In this document: piece by piece, positions 23,781-40,955 of the stretch
How the letters are laid out: the number at the start of each line of letters is the position of its first letter
How positions within the stretch are numbered: position 1 is the first letter of the stretch
Assembly (NCBI RefSeq): GCF_000568255.1
Contig: NZ_KK037166.1
Location: forward strand, 9,603,097-9,651,446
DNA: 48,350 nt
Source: Kutzneria sp. 744
GTDB taxonomy: Bacteria; Actinomycetota; Actinomycetes; Mycobacteriales; Pseudonocardiaceae
Direction: 5' to 3'
Position numbers and translations under genes: made by a program
The notes under the pieces: generated by a model
Databases searched by the model: none
The model's input: only the letters and a program-made list of their open reading frames with translations
Told to the model about the DNA's origin: nothing

Positions 23781-26700
23781 TCACCGCTGCCTCGCCCGCC
23801 TTCTGCGCTCGCCCCGGGATGCCCCGACCGCCGGTTTGGCCTGGTCATCGGCGGTCAGCTCGGTGGCGAACGCGGCCACCGTGGGATGCGCGAACAGCAC
23901 GGCCGGCGCGATCGCCTTACCCACGACCTTCTCGATGGCGGCCACCATGGCCATGCCGACCAACGACGTGCCGCCGAGGTCGAAGAACGGGTCGTGCACA
24001 CCGATCCGGTCGATGCCGAGGAACTCGCCCCAGATCTCGGCGACCGTGGTCTCCAGGTCGGTGCGCGGCGGGGCGTAGTCGGTGCGCAGCGGCGGCCTCG
24101 GGAACCGGGTCGACTCCGGCACGGCGGCCGTCTCGACGAGGTCGGCGAGGTTGCTCAGCGCGGTCCATTCCCGCTGCGCCGCCGGCAGTTGCTGGCGCAT
24201 CGCCACGACCGTGCCGCTGGTGCCGCCGACGATCTTGTCCAGCATCACGAGGCCGGCGGCGTCGCTGAAGCCGTTGCGCCGGCGGTAGGCGGCGCGGTCG
24301 GCGACAGCTTCGCTGCCGTCCTGCCAGGCGTCGTACTGCCAGTGGCCCCAGACGACCGTGATCACCTGCGTGTCCGAAATGGACGCCAGTGCCGTGCCGT
24401 AGGCGTCGAGCACGGTGTTGGCCGCGCAGTAGTCACCTTCGCCGAGGCCACCGAGCACAGTGGACACCGAGGAGTACAGGATCACCTTCTTCGGTGGTGT
24501 GGCCGAGGTGATCAGTTCGTGTAACGGTTCGAGGGTCCGGATCTTCGGGGCCAGCACGGCATGCGCCTCGTCCAGGGTCTGCCGCTGGGCCAGACCACTG
24601 CCGGGGACGCCGGCCGCGTGCACGATCCCGTCCAGCGGGCCGAAGTGCTCCTGGGCTTCCCGCAGGGCCCTGCGGAACTGGTCCGGGTCGCTGACGTCGG
24701 CCTTGATCACCAACACCTCGGCGTCGATGTCTTCGACGTCGCCGCCGGTCCGGCTGACCAGGACCAGCTTGCGGACGCCGCTGGCCGCGAGGTGCCGGGC
24801 CAGACGGAGCCCAAGGCCCTTCGTGCCGCCGGTGATCAGGTAGGCGCCGGCCCAGCCGGGCTCGCCGGACGGCGTGATCTCGGTGTATCCCTTGAGCCAG
24901 CGGCGGCCGTTGCGCCAGCCGATCAGCGCCGGTTCGGCGGCCGCGTCTTCATACGCCCACGGCCCACGGCGGAGTTCTTCGGCCAGGTTCTTCGCGGATT
25001 CGAGCGGGTCGGTTTCCGGCGCGAGGTCGATGCCGCGCCAGCTCAGGCCCGGGTACTCGGCGCGGACGCCGCGGCCGAGGCCGTGCACGATCGACCGATA
25101 CGGGGTGGGGGTGTCGCTGCCGATGATCTCCGACGACCCGGAGCTGACCGTCAGCAGGCGGACGCCGTGCTCCTTGGCGGTGCCGGCGAGTGCCTGCACG
25201 GCCAGCAACAGTGTGTCGAAGCCGTGGGCGATGGCGGTGTCAGGGGAGTCGGCGAGCAGGCTCCACAGGTGCACGACCTGCACCGGGCCTTCGGCGGCGA
25301 GGATTTCCCGGTACAGCTCGGGAACCGTCGGGTCGATCACCACGCGCCGGCCGTCCCGTCGACGTCCGGTGCCCGGCGCGACCTCGACGACCCGCATGCC
25401 GGCGGCCTCGGCGATGTCCGCGAGCCGGCCGCCGATGCCGGCGTCGTCGGCGAACACGATCAACGTGCCGGCGAGCTCGGCCGGCTCGGGGCGGGTGAGG
25501 TCGGTGCGCCAGATGGGGCTGTAGAGCAGGCCGTTGGATGCGGTCGGCGTCTTTTCCTTGGCCTGCGGCCAGAAGCGCGTGCGCTGGAACGGGTAGGGCG
25601 GCAGTTCCGCGAGCCGACCGCCCCGGTTGAACGCCGTCCAGTTCAGGTCGACGCCGATTTCCCACAGTCGCCCGCACGTCTCCAGGACGCTGACGTTCTC
25701 CTCCGGCCGGTCCACCGCCGGCCACGGGGCCGGCAGCGTGCCGAGGATGGTCGGGCGGGTGGTGATGTTCTGGCGCACCAGGCCGCCGAGGGTCTGGCCG
25801 GGGCCGAGCTCAACGTACGCGTCGGCGGCGAAGTTCTGGACGCTCTCGGCGAAGCGGACCGGCCGGCATAGGTGATCGGCCCAGTACTGCGGATCCGTGG
25901 CCTGCCCCGCGGTCAGCTCGACGCCGGCGGCATTGGAGATGATCGTGATGCTCGGGGCGTTGCGCTCGACGGTGGCGATCAGCGCCGCCAGCTTGTCCTG
26001 CATGGGCTGCAACAGCGTGGAGTGGAAGGGGTGCGCGCTGCGCAGCGTCCGGTTGGCGATCCCGTTGGCCCGCAACTGCTGCGAGACCTTCTCGATGTCG
26101 CTCGGGGATCCACTGAGGACGGTCATCTGCGGGCCGTTCAACGCCGCGATGTCCACCGGCAGGTCGCCGAGCTGCTCCGGGCCGGCCGCCGCCGCGAGCA
26201 TCCGCCCGGCCGGCGCCGATTCGATCAGCCGCGCCCGTTCGGTGACGACCCAGAGCGCGTCCGACAGCGTGAAGACGCCGGCGATGCAGGCCGCCACGTA
26301 CTCGCCCAGGCTGTAGCCGACCAGCAGGTCGGGCTTGATGCCGCGGTGGTCCAGGAGCTTGGCCAGCGCGTACTCGACGGTGAACAGGAACGGGTGTGCG
26401 ATCTCCGCGTGGTCCATCACGTCGTCGGAGGGGCCGCCGCCGAACAGCGAGGGCACCTGCACCTCGGTCGGCGGCTCGGCGAAGAACATCTCGCGGAGGT
26501 CCACGTCGCAGCGGTCGGCGGCGATCTGCAGGCACTCGTCCACCGCCGCCGCGAACACCGGTTCGTGCTGGTAGAGCGCTTTCCCGAGCCCTCGGTACTG
26601 GTCTCCGACACCGGGCAGCAGGAACGCCACCTTCGGCTTTTCGTGTCCCGCCTTGACTGCCGGCTCGGCCGTGCCGAACCTGGCCCGGGCATCGGCGGCA

Positions 26701-28295
26701 TCGGTGGCCACGACCGCGCGGCGGTACTCGTGGTGTGTGCGGCCGACCTGAAGCGTGTGGGCCAGGTCGGCGAGCTCGGTATTTGTGCTGCTCAGAGCCT
26801 TGAACCGGTCTCGGAGAGCGTTCTGCGAGGCCCCGGAAACCGGGAGCAGCTCCGGTCCTGCGGCTGTGGTCGGGGCAGGCTTCGTGGCGGCTTCGAGGAT
26901 GACGTGCGCGTTGGTGCCCGACCAGCCGAAGGAGCTGACCCCGGCGATCGCGCCGCCCGGCAGCTCGGTCAGGGCCGTGGCCGGCTGTACGGTGTTGCTG
27001 GCCACGACGGCCTCGGCCGGCTCGGACATGTTCAGGTTCGGCGGCACCACACCGTTCTCGAGGACGAGGACCGTCTTGATCAGGCCGGCGATGCCGGCGG
27101 CGGTGTGGGTGTGGCCGACATTGGTCTTGACCGCCCCGACCAGCAGCGGCTTCGCCGCCCCGGTCGCGCCACCGAGCTCGGTCGCGACGCTTGCCCCCGC
27201 CGTCTGCGGCGTTCCGCGCCGCCCGAACACGTCGTTCAGCGCCCCGAGTTCGATCTCATCACCGAGCGAGGTCCCCGAGCCGTGCGCCTCGACGAAGGCG
27301 ATGTCCTCGGCCTTCACCTGCGCCGCCGCGTGGGCCCGGCGGATCACGTCGACCTGGGCGCTGCGGTTCGGGGCCGTGAGCCCGTTGCTGCGGCCGTCCT
27401 GGTTCACGGCGCTGCCGCGGATGACCGCCCGGACACGATGCCCCTTGCGCTCGGCGTCGGACAGGCGGGTCAGCAGCACCATGCCGCCGCCCTCGCCCAT
27501 CATGTAGCCGTTGGCGCCGGCGTCAAAAGTGTTGCAGCGGTCGGCCAGCAGGGCGTTGGAGCAGCTGTAGATGTACAGGAACTCGTGCAGGGCCAGGTAT
27601 CCGCCGCCGACCAGCACGTAGTCGCACTCGTTGTTGCGCAGGGCCTGCACGGCCAGGTGCACGGCGACCAGCGAGGACGAGCAGGCGGTGTCGAGGGAGA
27701 ACGTGGGCCCGTGCAGGTCGAAGTGGTAGGCGATGCGGCCGGCGACGACGCTGCCGAGGCTGCCCTGGCCCATGTACGGGTCGGTGTAGACGTCGATGCC
27801 CTCGCGGTCGTGCTCCAACTGTCCATATTGGAACGCGTCGGAGAACCCCAGCAGCACACCGGTTCGGCTGCCCGCAAGCGTTTTCGGGGGCGTGCCGGCG
27901 TCCTCCATCGCCTCCCACGCCAGCTCCATCAGCAGCCGCTGCTGCGGATCCATGCGCAGCGCCTCACGCGGCGGGAAGCCGAAGAACTCCGCGTCCCAGC
28001 CTGCGACGTCGGGCAGGAAGGCCCCGGTCTTGGGCTGGTACAGGGTGTTGTCCTCGGCGGCCGGGTCGTGGTCGAATCGCCCGCGCGGGAAGTCGGTGAT
28101 CTCCGCCGCCCGGCCCTCGCGCAGCATGTCCCAGTACGACGCCACGTCCGGCGCGTCCGGGAAACGGCACGACATTCCGATCACGGCGACGGGCTCGTGC
28201 TCCCTCGCGTCAGCCTCCGCCAGCCGGCGGCGCGCGTTCGCCAGGTCGACCGTCGCCCGCTTGAGATACTCGCGGAGCTTGTCCTCGCCGGCCAT
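23781..28295 (-). CDS. type I PKS B: KS-AT-KR-ACP (extension module)
   Basis: 1504 residues from ATG 28295 (AAAGGGA upstream; GTG 28310 overlapping the previous stop is the alternative). An N-terminal docking coil (EDKLREYLKRATVDLANARR) matches a partner for PKS A. KS Cys205 (LDTACSSS); AT Ser662 in GYSLGEYVAAC with HPFH at 755-758, close to the malonyl-type HAFH; a ~250-residue structural KR subdomain; KR with ITGGTKGLG near 1151 and Tyr1289 (GDYCAANTVLDAY); ACP Ser1444 (LGGTSLVGM). No DH or ER, so a beta-hydroxyl is left. Both this KS and the ACP have the look of hybrid PKS-NRPS systems rather than classical macrolide modules. Confidence 0.93.
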   Translation of the reverse strand: MAGEDKLREYLKRATVDLANARRRLAEADAREHEPVAVIGMSCRFPDAPDVASYWDMLREGRAAEITDFPRGRFDHDPAAEDNTLYQPKTGAFLPDVAGWDAEFFGFPPREALRMDPQQRLLMELAWEAMEDAGTPPKTLAGSRTGVLLGFSDAFQYGQLEHDREGIDVYTDPYMGQGSLGSVVAGRIAYHFDLHGPTFSLDTACSSSLVAVHLAVQALRNNECDYVLVGGGYLALHEFLYIYSCSNALLADRCNTFDAGANGYMMGEGGGMVLLTRLSDAERKGHRVRAVIRGSAVNQDGRSNGLTAPNRSAQVDVIRRAHAAAQVKAEDIAFVEAHGSGTSLGDEIELGALNDVFGRRGTPQTAGASVATELGGATGAAKPLLVGAVKTNVGHTHTAAGIAGLIKTVLVLENGVVPPNLNMSEPAEAVVASNTVQPATALTELPGGAIAGVSSFGWSGTNAHVILEAATKPAPTTAAGPELLPVSGASQNALRDRFKALSSTNTELADLAHTLQVGRTHHEYRRAVVATDAADARARFGTAEPAVKAGHEKPKVAFLLPGVGDQYRGLGKALYQHEPVFAAAVDECLQIAADRCDVDLREMFFAEPPTEVQVPSLFGGGPSDDVMDHAEIAHPFLFTVEYALAKLLDHRGIKPDLLVGYSLGEYVAACIAGVFTLSDALWVVTERARLIESAPAGRMLAAAAGPEQLGDLPVDIAALNGPQMTVLSGSPSDIEKVSQQLRANGIANRTLRSAHPFHSTLLQPMQDKLAALIATVERNAPSITIISNAAGVELTAGQATDPQYWADHLCRPVRFAESVQNFAADAYVELGPGQTLGGLVRQNITTRPTILGTLPAPWPAVDRPEENVSVLETCGRLWEIGVDLNWTAFNRGGRLAELPPYPFQRTRFWPQAKEKTPTASNGLLYSPIWRTDLTRPEPAELAGTLIVFADDAGIGGRLADIAEAAGMRVVEVAPGTGRRRDGRRVVIDPTVPELYREILAAEGPVQVVHLWSLLADSPDTAIAHGFDTLLLAVQALAGTAKEHGVRLLTVSSGSSEIIGSDTPTPYRSIVHGLGRGVRAEYPGLSWRGIDLAPETDPLESAKNLAEELRRGPWAYEDAAAEPALIGWRNGRRWLKGYTEITPSGEPGWAGAYLITGGTKGLGLRLARHLAASGVRKLVLVSRTGGDVEDIDAEVLVIKADVSDPDQFRRALREAQEHFGPLDGIVHAAGVPGSGLAQRQTLDEAHAVLAPKIRTLEPLHELITSATPPKKVILYSSVSTVLGGLGEGDYCAANTVLDAYGTALASISDTQVITVVWGHWQYDAWQDGSEAVADRAAYRRRNGFSDAAGLVMLDKIVGGTSGTVVAMRQQLPAAQREWTALSNLADLVETAAVPESTRFPRPPLRTDYAPPRTDLETTVAEIWGEFLGIDRIGVHDPFFDLGGTSLVGMAMVAAIEKVVGKAIAPAVLFAHPTVAAFATELTADDQAKPAVGASRGERRRRARQR

Positions 28296-28306
28296 GGGAT
28301 TCCCTT

Positions 28307-35878
<7,572 letters not shown>

Positions 35879-36028
35879 TCGCTCACCGCCGTCACGAGAG
35901 GGGAAATTCGCTGCCGATCGTGCGTTGCCCGCAACGGCCGGGACAAGGCGGCGGCGGAGGCCGGAAAAGGCCGGCAACTAGTGGACACCGGCGGGTCCCC
36001 TGGGGGCGCCCCTACCCGCCCGGCGAAT

Positions 36029-36047
36029 ATGGGTAGGGGCTACCCAT
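36029..36047. promoter_or_regulatory. palindrome in the divergent PKS/decarboxylase promoter region
   Basis: ATGGGTAG (36029-36036) and CTACCCAT (36040-36047) form a perfect 8-base inverted repeat around GGG. The whole 35879-36115 gap holds no gene and must contain the promoters of both the ~20 kb PKS operon and the decarboxylase/SARP operon, so this is a candidate operator for both. Confidence 0.45.
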
Positions 36048-36065
36048 GTGGGTGGAGGCCCCCGC

Positions 36066-36108
36066 TTGACACAGTCTCGATCGGAAGTTGAGTCGGCAAG
36101 CGATCGAG
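36066..36108 (+). promoter_or_regulatory. -35-like TTGACA and inverted repeat before the decarboxylase/SARP operon
   Basis: TTGACA at 36066-36071 is a perfect -35 consensus; no good -10 follows at standard spacing, as at activator-dependent promoters. CTCGATCG (36076-36083) and CGATCGAG (36101-36108) are perfect inverted repeats 17 bases apart just before the RBS (GAGGGG) and ATG 36116. Confidence 0.4.
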
Positions 36109-36115
36109 GGGTGCC

Positions 36116-37351
36116 ATGTCGAACACGTTCCCCCGGGTGGACGGTGTGCTGACCGTGGGCGGCATGCCGGTGGACCGGCTGGCGGCCCGCGTCGGCGGCA
36201 CGCCGTTCTTCGCGTACGACCGTGACCTGCTCAGCGGCCGGGTCGCCGCGCTGCGGGCCGCGCTGCCGGCGGAGATCGCGCTGAGCTACGCGGTGAAGGC
36301 CAACCCGATGCCCGCCGTGCTGCACCACATGAGCGGCGAGGTGGACGGCTTCGACGTCGCCTCCGCCGGCGAGCTGCAACTGGCCCTGGACACCACCATG
36401 CCGGCCGACCGGATCAGCTTCGCGGGCCCCGGCAAGACCACCGATGAGCTGCACCAAGCCGTCGCTGCCGGCGTGACCGTCGAGCTGGAGTCGATCACCG
36501 AGCTTCGCCGCGTGCAGGACGTCAGCTCACGGCTGGGCATTCGAGCCCGGGTGGCGCTGCGGGTGAACCCCGACTTCTCGGTGCGCGGCGCCGGCATGAC
36601 CCTCGGCGGCGGCGCTCAGCAGTTCGGCATCGACGCCGAGCAGGTGCCGGCGGTACTGGCGCAGCTCGGTGACCTGGACTTCTACGGCTTCCACGTGTTC
36701 GCCGGCTCCCAGAACCTCCGCGCCGACAGCATCTGCGAGGCCCAGCGGGCGACGGTCGACCTCGTGTTGCGGCTGGTCTCCCTCGCACCTTCGCCCGTTC
36801 GGTACGTCAACCTGGGCGGTGGCTTCGGGATCCCGTACTCGGCCCGCGACAACGCCCTCGACCTCGCGCCGATCGGTGAGAACCTGGCCAAGCTGGTCGA
36901 CACCTCGTTGCGCCAGCTGGACGCGCGCGTGGTGATCGAGCTCGGCCGCTACCTGGTCGGCGAGGCCGGCGTCTACGTGACCCGGGTGGTGGACCGCAAG
37001 CACTCGCGGGGCACCACTTTCCTGGTCGTGGACGGCGGTCTGCACCACCAGCTCGCCGCGTCCGGCAACTTCGGCCAGAAGATCCGACGCAACTATCCGC
37101 TCACGGTCGCCACCTCGGAGTCCACTGTGGAGACCGTCACCGTCGTCGGCTGCCTCTGCACGCCGCTCGACCTGTTGGGGGACAAGGTCGAGCTGGCCCG
37201 CGCCGAGGTCGGTGACCTGATCGCGATCTTCCAGGCCGGGGCGTACGGGCTGACCGCCAGCCCGACCGCGTTCCTCGGCCATCCGCCGCCGCGCGAGGTG
37301 CTCGTCGGCGGCACGGCACACGTTCTGGGGGAGTCCAAGTGGAGACGATGA
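36116..37351 (+). CDS. PLP-dependent fold-III decarboxylase 2
   Basis: 411 residues, ornithine/DAP decarboxylase fold, closest in look to the exosortase-A-associated PLP decarboxylases. PLP lysine K61 (SYAVKANPM), phosphate-binding glycines (LGGGFGIPY) and the active-site cysteine motif (GCLCTPLD) are present. Relatives that act with AMP-ligase/ACP pairs decarboxylate carrier-bound amino acids; the ligase and ACP at 11301-13041 are the likely partners although separated by 23 kb (inference). It is divergent from the PKS operon and its stop lies inside the SARP gene, so its expression is tied to the regulator. Confidence 0.88.
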   Translation: MSNTFPRVDGVLTVGGMPVDRLAARVGGTPFFAYDRDLLSGRVAALRAALPAEIALSYAVKANPMPAVLHHMSGEVDGFDVASAGELQLALDTTMPADRISFAGPGKTTDELHQAVAAGVTVELESITELRRVQDVSSRLGIRARVALRVNPDFSVRGAGMTLGGGAQQFGIDAEQVPAVLAQLGDLDFYGFHVFAGSQNLRADSICEAQRATVDLVLRLVSLAPSPVRYVNLGGGFGIPYSARDNALDLAPIGENLAKLVDTSLRQLDARVVIELGRYLVGEAGVYVTRVVDRKHSRGTTFLVVDGGLHHQLAASGNFGQKIRRNYPLTVATSESTVETVTVVGCLCTPLDLLGDKVELARAEVGDLIAIFQAGAYGLTASPTAFLGHPPPREVLVGGTAHVLGESKWRR

Positions 37352-39585
37352 CGCCAAGTTTCCGGATGCTCGGGCTGCTCCAGGTCCGGTCCGCCCGAGT
37401 CACCGCGCGCCGCCAGCAGGTGGTGCTGGCCATGCTGCTGCTCAACGCCAATCGGGTGGTGCCGCTGGAAAGCCTGCTCGACGCGCTGTGGGGCGGCACA
37501 CCGCCGGCCACCGCCCGGGCGCAGATCCAGACCAGCATCTCCGCGCTGCGCCGGCTGTTCGTGACCGCCGGCGTCGGCGAGCGGATCCGGGTGCGCGGCC
37601 TGGGATACACGATCGAACTGGCCCCGGCCGAGCTCGATCTGCACGTCTTCGAGGACCTGGTCAGCCGGGGCCGCGCCGAGCTGGCCGCGGCCAAGCCCGA
37701 GGCCGCGCGGGAGGCGTTCCGATCCGCGCTGGCGTTGTGGCGTGGGGAGCCGCTGACCGGCGTCGACAGCGGCACCGTGCGGGCCAACCAGGTGCGCATC
37801 GCCGAGCGGCGGGTGGAGGCGTTCGAGGACTGCTTCGACGCCGAGCTGCAACTGGGCCTGCACAACGAGATCGTCGGCGAGATCTCCACCATGGTCGAGG
37901 AGTTCCCGCTGCGGGAGCGCTTCGTCGGCCAGCTGATGACCGCGCTGCACCGCTGCGGCCGCCGCGTGGAGGCGCTGGCCGCGTACCGCGCGGTGAGGCA
38001 GACCTTTGTGGACGAACTGGGCCTCGAACCGGGCGATGAGCTGCGTCGACTGCACCAGGACATCCTCAACGGCCACGCCGAGCCGGCGTCGAAGCCCGCC
38101 GCTTCGACGGGTTCGGTGCCGCGGATGTTGCCGGCGCGGGTGCCGTACTTCACCGGCAGCGGCGCTGTGCTGATGGCCCTCCGGGCTCAGCTGACCGATG
38201 ATCAGGGCCCGTTGGTGGCCGTGATCACCGGGCGTGGCGGCGTCGGGAAGTCCACCGTGGCCGTTGAGGCCGCGCACTCGTTGGCCAAGCAGTTCCCCGA
38301 CGGGCAGCTGTACGCCCGCATGACCGAGAACCTGGCCGACGTGCTCGAACGGTTCCTGCTGGCCCTGGGCTTCACTGCCATCCCGGCCGACGTCGAGGGG
38401 CGGGCGGCGCTGTACCGCAGCGCCATCGCCGACCGGCGCGTGCTGACCATCGTCGAGGACGTGGACGATCTGGCCCAGATCCGGTCCCTGGTCCCTTGTG
38501 CCGCGTCGAGTCGCCTGATCATGACCACTCGGGCGCGGATCGCCCAGCTGCCGGGTTCCTCGGTGTTCGAGCTGGATGTGCTGCGTGGTCAGGACGGCAT
38601 CGAGCTGCTGTCGGCCATGGTCGGGCGGGACCGCGTGTGGGCCGAGATGGCCGAGGCCGGCCAGGTCGTCGACCTCTGCGGCGGTCTGCAACTCGCCTTG
38701 AGCCGTGCGGCGTCCATGCTCGCGGCCCGTCCACACTGGACCTTCGCGCATCTGGTCGCCCGGCTTCGCGACGACCTCGACCCGCAGGTGCGGGCCAGCT
38801 TCCAGCGGGGGTTTGCGGCCCTGTCCGAGGCTTCGCGGAAGTTGTTCGCCCGGCTGGGTTCACTGGAAACCGCCAGCTTCGCGTCCTGGGTGGCGGCCCC
38901 GCTGCTCGACCTGGACACCGTGACCGCCGCCGACGCGTTGGAGGGGCTCGTCGACGCCCGGCTGGTGGACGTCACTGGCTCCGGCGTCGGCACCCGCTAC
39001 CGTCTGCACAAGCTGGCGCGGATCCATGCCCGTGAACTCCTTGCCGTGCAAGACAATGATGGTTACCTGTCCCGCCTGTTCGGCGCCTGGCTCGCACTGG
39101 CCGACGAGGCCCGGTTACGGCAAGGCTTCGGCACGCGCGGCGATGCCTCCCGGTGGCCGGTCGAGACGGCCGCGCTGGCCGACCCGACCGGCTGGTACGG
39201 GCAGGAACGCGCTGCCCTGCTCGACACCGTGCGCCACGCCGCCTCGGTCGACGCCGTCGAGCACTGCTGGAACCTCGCCGTCGCCATCGCAGATCTGGCT
39301 GGGGCCCAACGGATGTTCGGCGATTGGCGCGACAGCAACGAATGCGCTTTGCGGGCGGCGCTACGCATCGGCGACCGGCTCGGCGAGGCCGCCATGCAGT
39401 ACCTGCTCGGCGAGCTCGACCTGCGGGAACACCGCTACGCCGAGGCTTCCGCCCGGATCGGGCTGGCCCTGGGCATGTTCGACCGGCTCGGCGAGATCGG
39501 CTGGCAGGAGTTGGCCGAGCGCTCTCTGGCCGTCGTCGACTGGGCCACCACCCCGCACCTGCGCCACGCCGAACTCGCCGGCTGA
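37339..39585 (+). CDS. SARP-family regulator with NB-ARC ATPase domain
   Basis: 748 residues. Residues 1-93 are an OmpR-like winged helix, 98-243 the bacterial transcriptional activation domain (BTAD), ~280-560 an NB-ARC ATPase with Walker A GRGGVGKS (298-305), then a helical, TPR-like tail. This is a medium-length AfsR-like SARP: an ATP-dependent activator that binds direct repeats near -10 boxes. The GTG at 37339 is chosen because GGGGGAG lies six bases upstream; ATG 37348 is an alternative. It is the probable activator of this cluster; the repeats at 11212-11230 are a candidate site. Confidence 0.92.
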   Translation: METMTPSFRMLGLLQVRSARVTARRQQVVLAMLLLNANRVVPLESLLDALWGGTPPATARAQIQTSISALRRLFVTAGVGERIRVRGLGYTIELAPAELDLHVFEDLVSRGRAELAAAKPEAAREAFRSALALWRGEPLTGVDSGTVRANQVRIAERRVEAFEDCFDAELQLGLHNEIVGEISTMVEEFPLRERFVGQLMTALHRCGRRVEALAAYRAVRQTFVDELGLEPGDELRRLHQDILNGHAEPASKPAASTGSVPRMLPARVPYFTGSGAVLMALRAQLTDDQGPLVAVITGRGGVGKSTVAVEAAHSLAKQFPDGQLYARMTENLADVLERFLLALGFTAIPADVEGRAALYRSAIADRRVLTIVEDVDDLAQIRSLVPCAASSRLIMTTRARIAQLPGSSVFELDVLRGQDGIELLSAMVGRDRVWAEMAEAGQVVDLCGGLQLALSRAASMLAARPHWTFAHLVARLRDDLDPQVRASFQRGFAALSEASRKLFARLGSLETASFASWVAAPLLDLDTVTAADALEGLVDARLVDVTGSGVGTRYRLHKLARIHARELLAVQDNDGYLSRLFGAWLALADEARLRQGFGTRGDASRWPVETAALADPTGWYGQERAALLDTVRHAASVDAVEHCWNLAVAIADLAGAQRMFGDWRDSNECALRAALRIGDRLGEAAMQYLLGELDLREHRYAEASARIGLALGMFDRLGEIGWQELAERSLAVVDWATTPHLRHAELAG

Positions 39586-39595
39586 GGAGGACACC

Positions 39596-40534
39596 ATGAC
39601 CATCGGAGCCGTGCTGCCGGCCGGGGATGCCTTGCACGCCAAGAACATCGTCGACGAGCTGATCGCACAGACGCGGGAGGCCTCGACCGCCGGGCTGACG
39701 TCCGTGTGGTTCACCCAACTGTTCGACCACGACGCCATCAGCCTCGCGGCCCTGGCCGGGCGGGAGGTGCCCGGCATCGAGGTCGGCACCGCCGTCGTGC
39801 CGCTCTACTCGCGGCACCCGTTGGTGATCGCCTCCCTGGCGCAGACCGCGCAGGCCGCCACCGACGGCCGCTTCACCCTCGGCGTCGGGCTCGGGGTGCG
39901 GGGCCTGCTCGAACCCGCGTACGGGCTGGAGTATCCGCCGCCCATTCGGCTGCTGCGGGAGTCGCTGGAGGTCCTCAACCAGGCCCTCGACGGCGAGCAG
40001 GTCTCCTTCGCCGGCTCCTCCGTCATCGCCCGGCCGCCGCTGCCCACCGCCGTGGCCGGCGGCGATGGCGTACAGCTGCTGGTCGCCGCCATGGCTCCGC
40101 AGACCCTGCGCGCCACAGCCGAGTTCGCCGACGCACCATTCCGTTCCTGGCCGGGCCGCGCGTCATCGAACGCCTCATCGTGCCCGCCGGGGGGCGCTCC
40201 TTCGAGCCACGCATCGTCGCCGCCGTGCCCGCCGTCGTCACCGATTTTTTTTTACGCCGTCCGCGCCGTCGCCGCCGCCAGCCTCGGCTACTACGGCGAC
40301 ATTCCTTCCTACCGACAGATCCTCGACGCCGAGGGCGTCGACCATCCCGCCGACCTCGCCCTCATCGGCTCCGAGGCCGAGGTCGCCGCCGGCATCCGCC
40401 GCTACTTCGACGCCGGCGCCACCGACGTCGTCCTCATCCAGTCCGGCATGCGCTCCGCCGCCGACCGGCTACGCACGTGGCAGCTGGCCGGTCAGTGCGT
40501 CCAGGCGTCGCCGAACTCCAGCGCGACGACCTGA
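39596..40534 (+). pseudogene. luciferase-like (LLM) flavin-dependent oxidoreductase, two apparent frameshifts
   Basis: Starts at ATG 39596 with GAGGAGG just upstream, directly after the SARP gene. Residues from the start to ~40130 follow the bacterial luciferase-like monooxygenase family (F420- or FMN-dependent). The frame then moves by -1 near 40131 (expected ADGTIPFLAGPR appears in another frame as TIPFLAGPRVIERLIVPAG) and returns at the T9 run 40245-40253, after which YAVRAVAAASLGYY and GATDVVLIQSG continue the family to the end. As given it would not make a working protein. Compensating single-base indels, one at a homopolymer, make sequencing error at least as likely as real decay. A working copy could oxidise a pathway intermediate. 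Confidence 0.7.
40245..40253 (+). other. T9 homopolymer at an apparent frameshift
   Basis: Nine consecutive T in ~72% GC coding sequence, exactly where the reading frame of the LLM oxidoreductase is restored. It encodes Phe/Leu where family members have acidic residues. It is either an assembly artefact or a slippery mutation hot spot. Confidence 0.7.
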
Positions 40535-40955
40535 GCGTCCTCGCCGAGATCGGCGGCGAGCTGCGCCGGTGCCGGGCAGGTAGTGCACGGCGATGACCGT
40601 GGCCGTGCCGAACCAGCGCACGGCGATCGCCGCCTCGACCGGCGGCAGCTCGATCGCCCGGACCAGGCCCACCCGTACGCCGCCCATGCGGAGCACCGCG
40701 ATCTCCGGCCGGTGCAGCGAGAAGTCGCCGCCGACCAGGATCGCCTCCCGGCCCGCGTGATCTCCAGGGCTTGGCCCCGGTGGTCGACGCCGGCGTGGGT
40801 GACGGCGGCGACGTCCACGCCGGCCAGTTCCTCCGGGCGCACCGGGCTTTCCGGCAGGCCGCTGTGCAGGCCGCTGCGGTTCGAGCACGTCGACTCGCCG
40901 ACATGGCGCGGCTGGCCGGCGCCCTTGCCCGCGGGCCCGCGCTGATCATCGTCAT
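40492..40955 (-). pseudogene. disrupted gene of unknown function downstream of the response regulator
   Basis: ATG 40955 overlaps the response-regulator stop (ATGA), but coding character switches frame at least three times. A segment around PEELAGVDVAAVTHAGVDHR is in one frame, REAILVGGDFSLHRPEIAVL to VIAVHYLPGT in a second, and AQLAADLGEDAQVVALEF with the stop at 40492 back in the first. The pieces join into one ~150-residue protein of ordinary actinomycete composition. I do not recognise the family; VGGDFSLHRPE is only faintly like endonuclease/phosphatase proteins. Its 3' end overlaps the LLM gene, which also has frameshifts. Confidence 0.45.

Noticed and set aside
23711-23848. N-terminal extension of PKS C from ATG 23848
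   Set aside because: It overlaps the end of PKS B, is low-complexity, and the GTG at 23710 has a far better RBS and begins at the usual distance from the KS.
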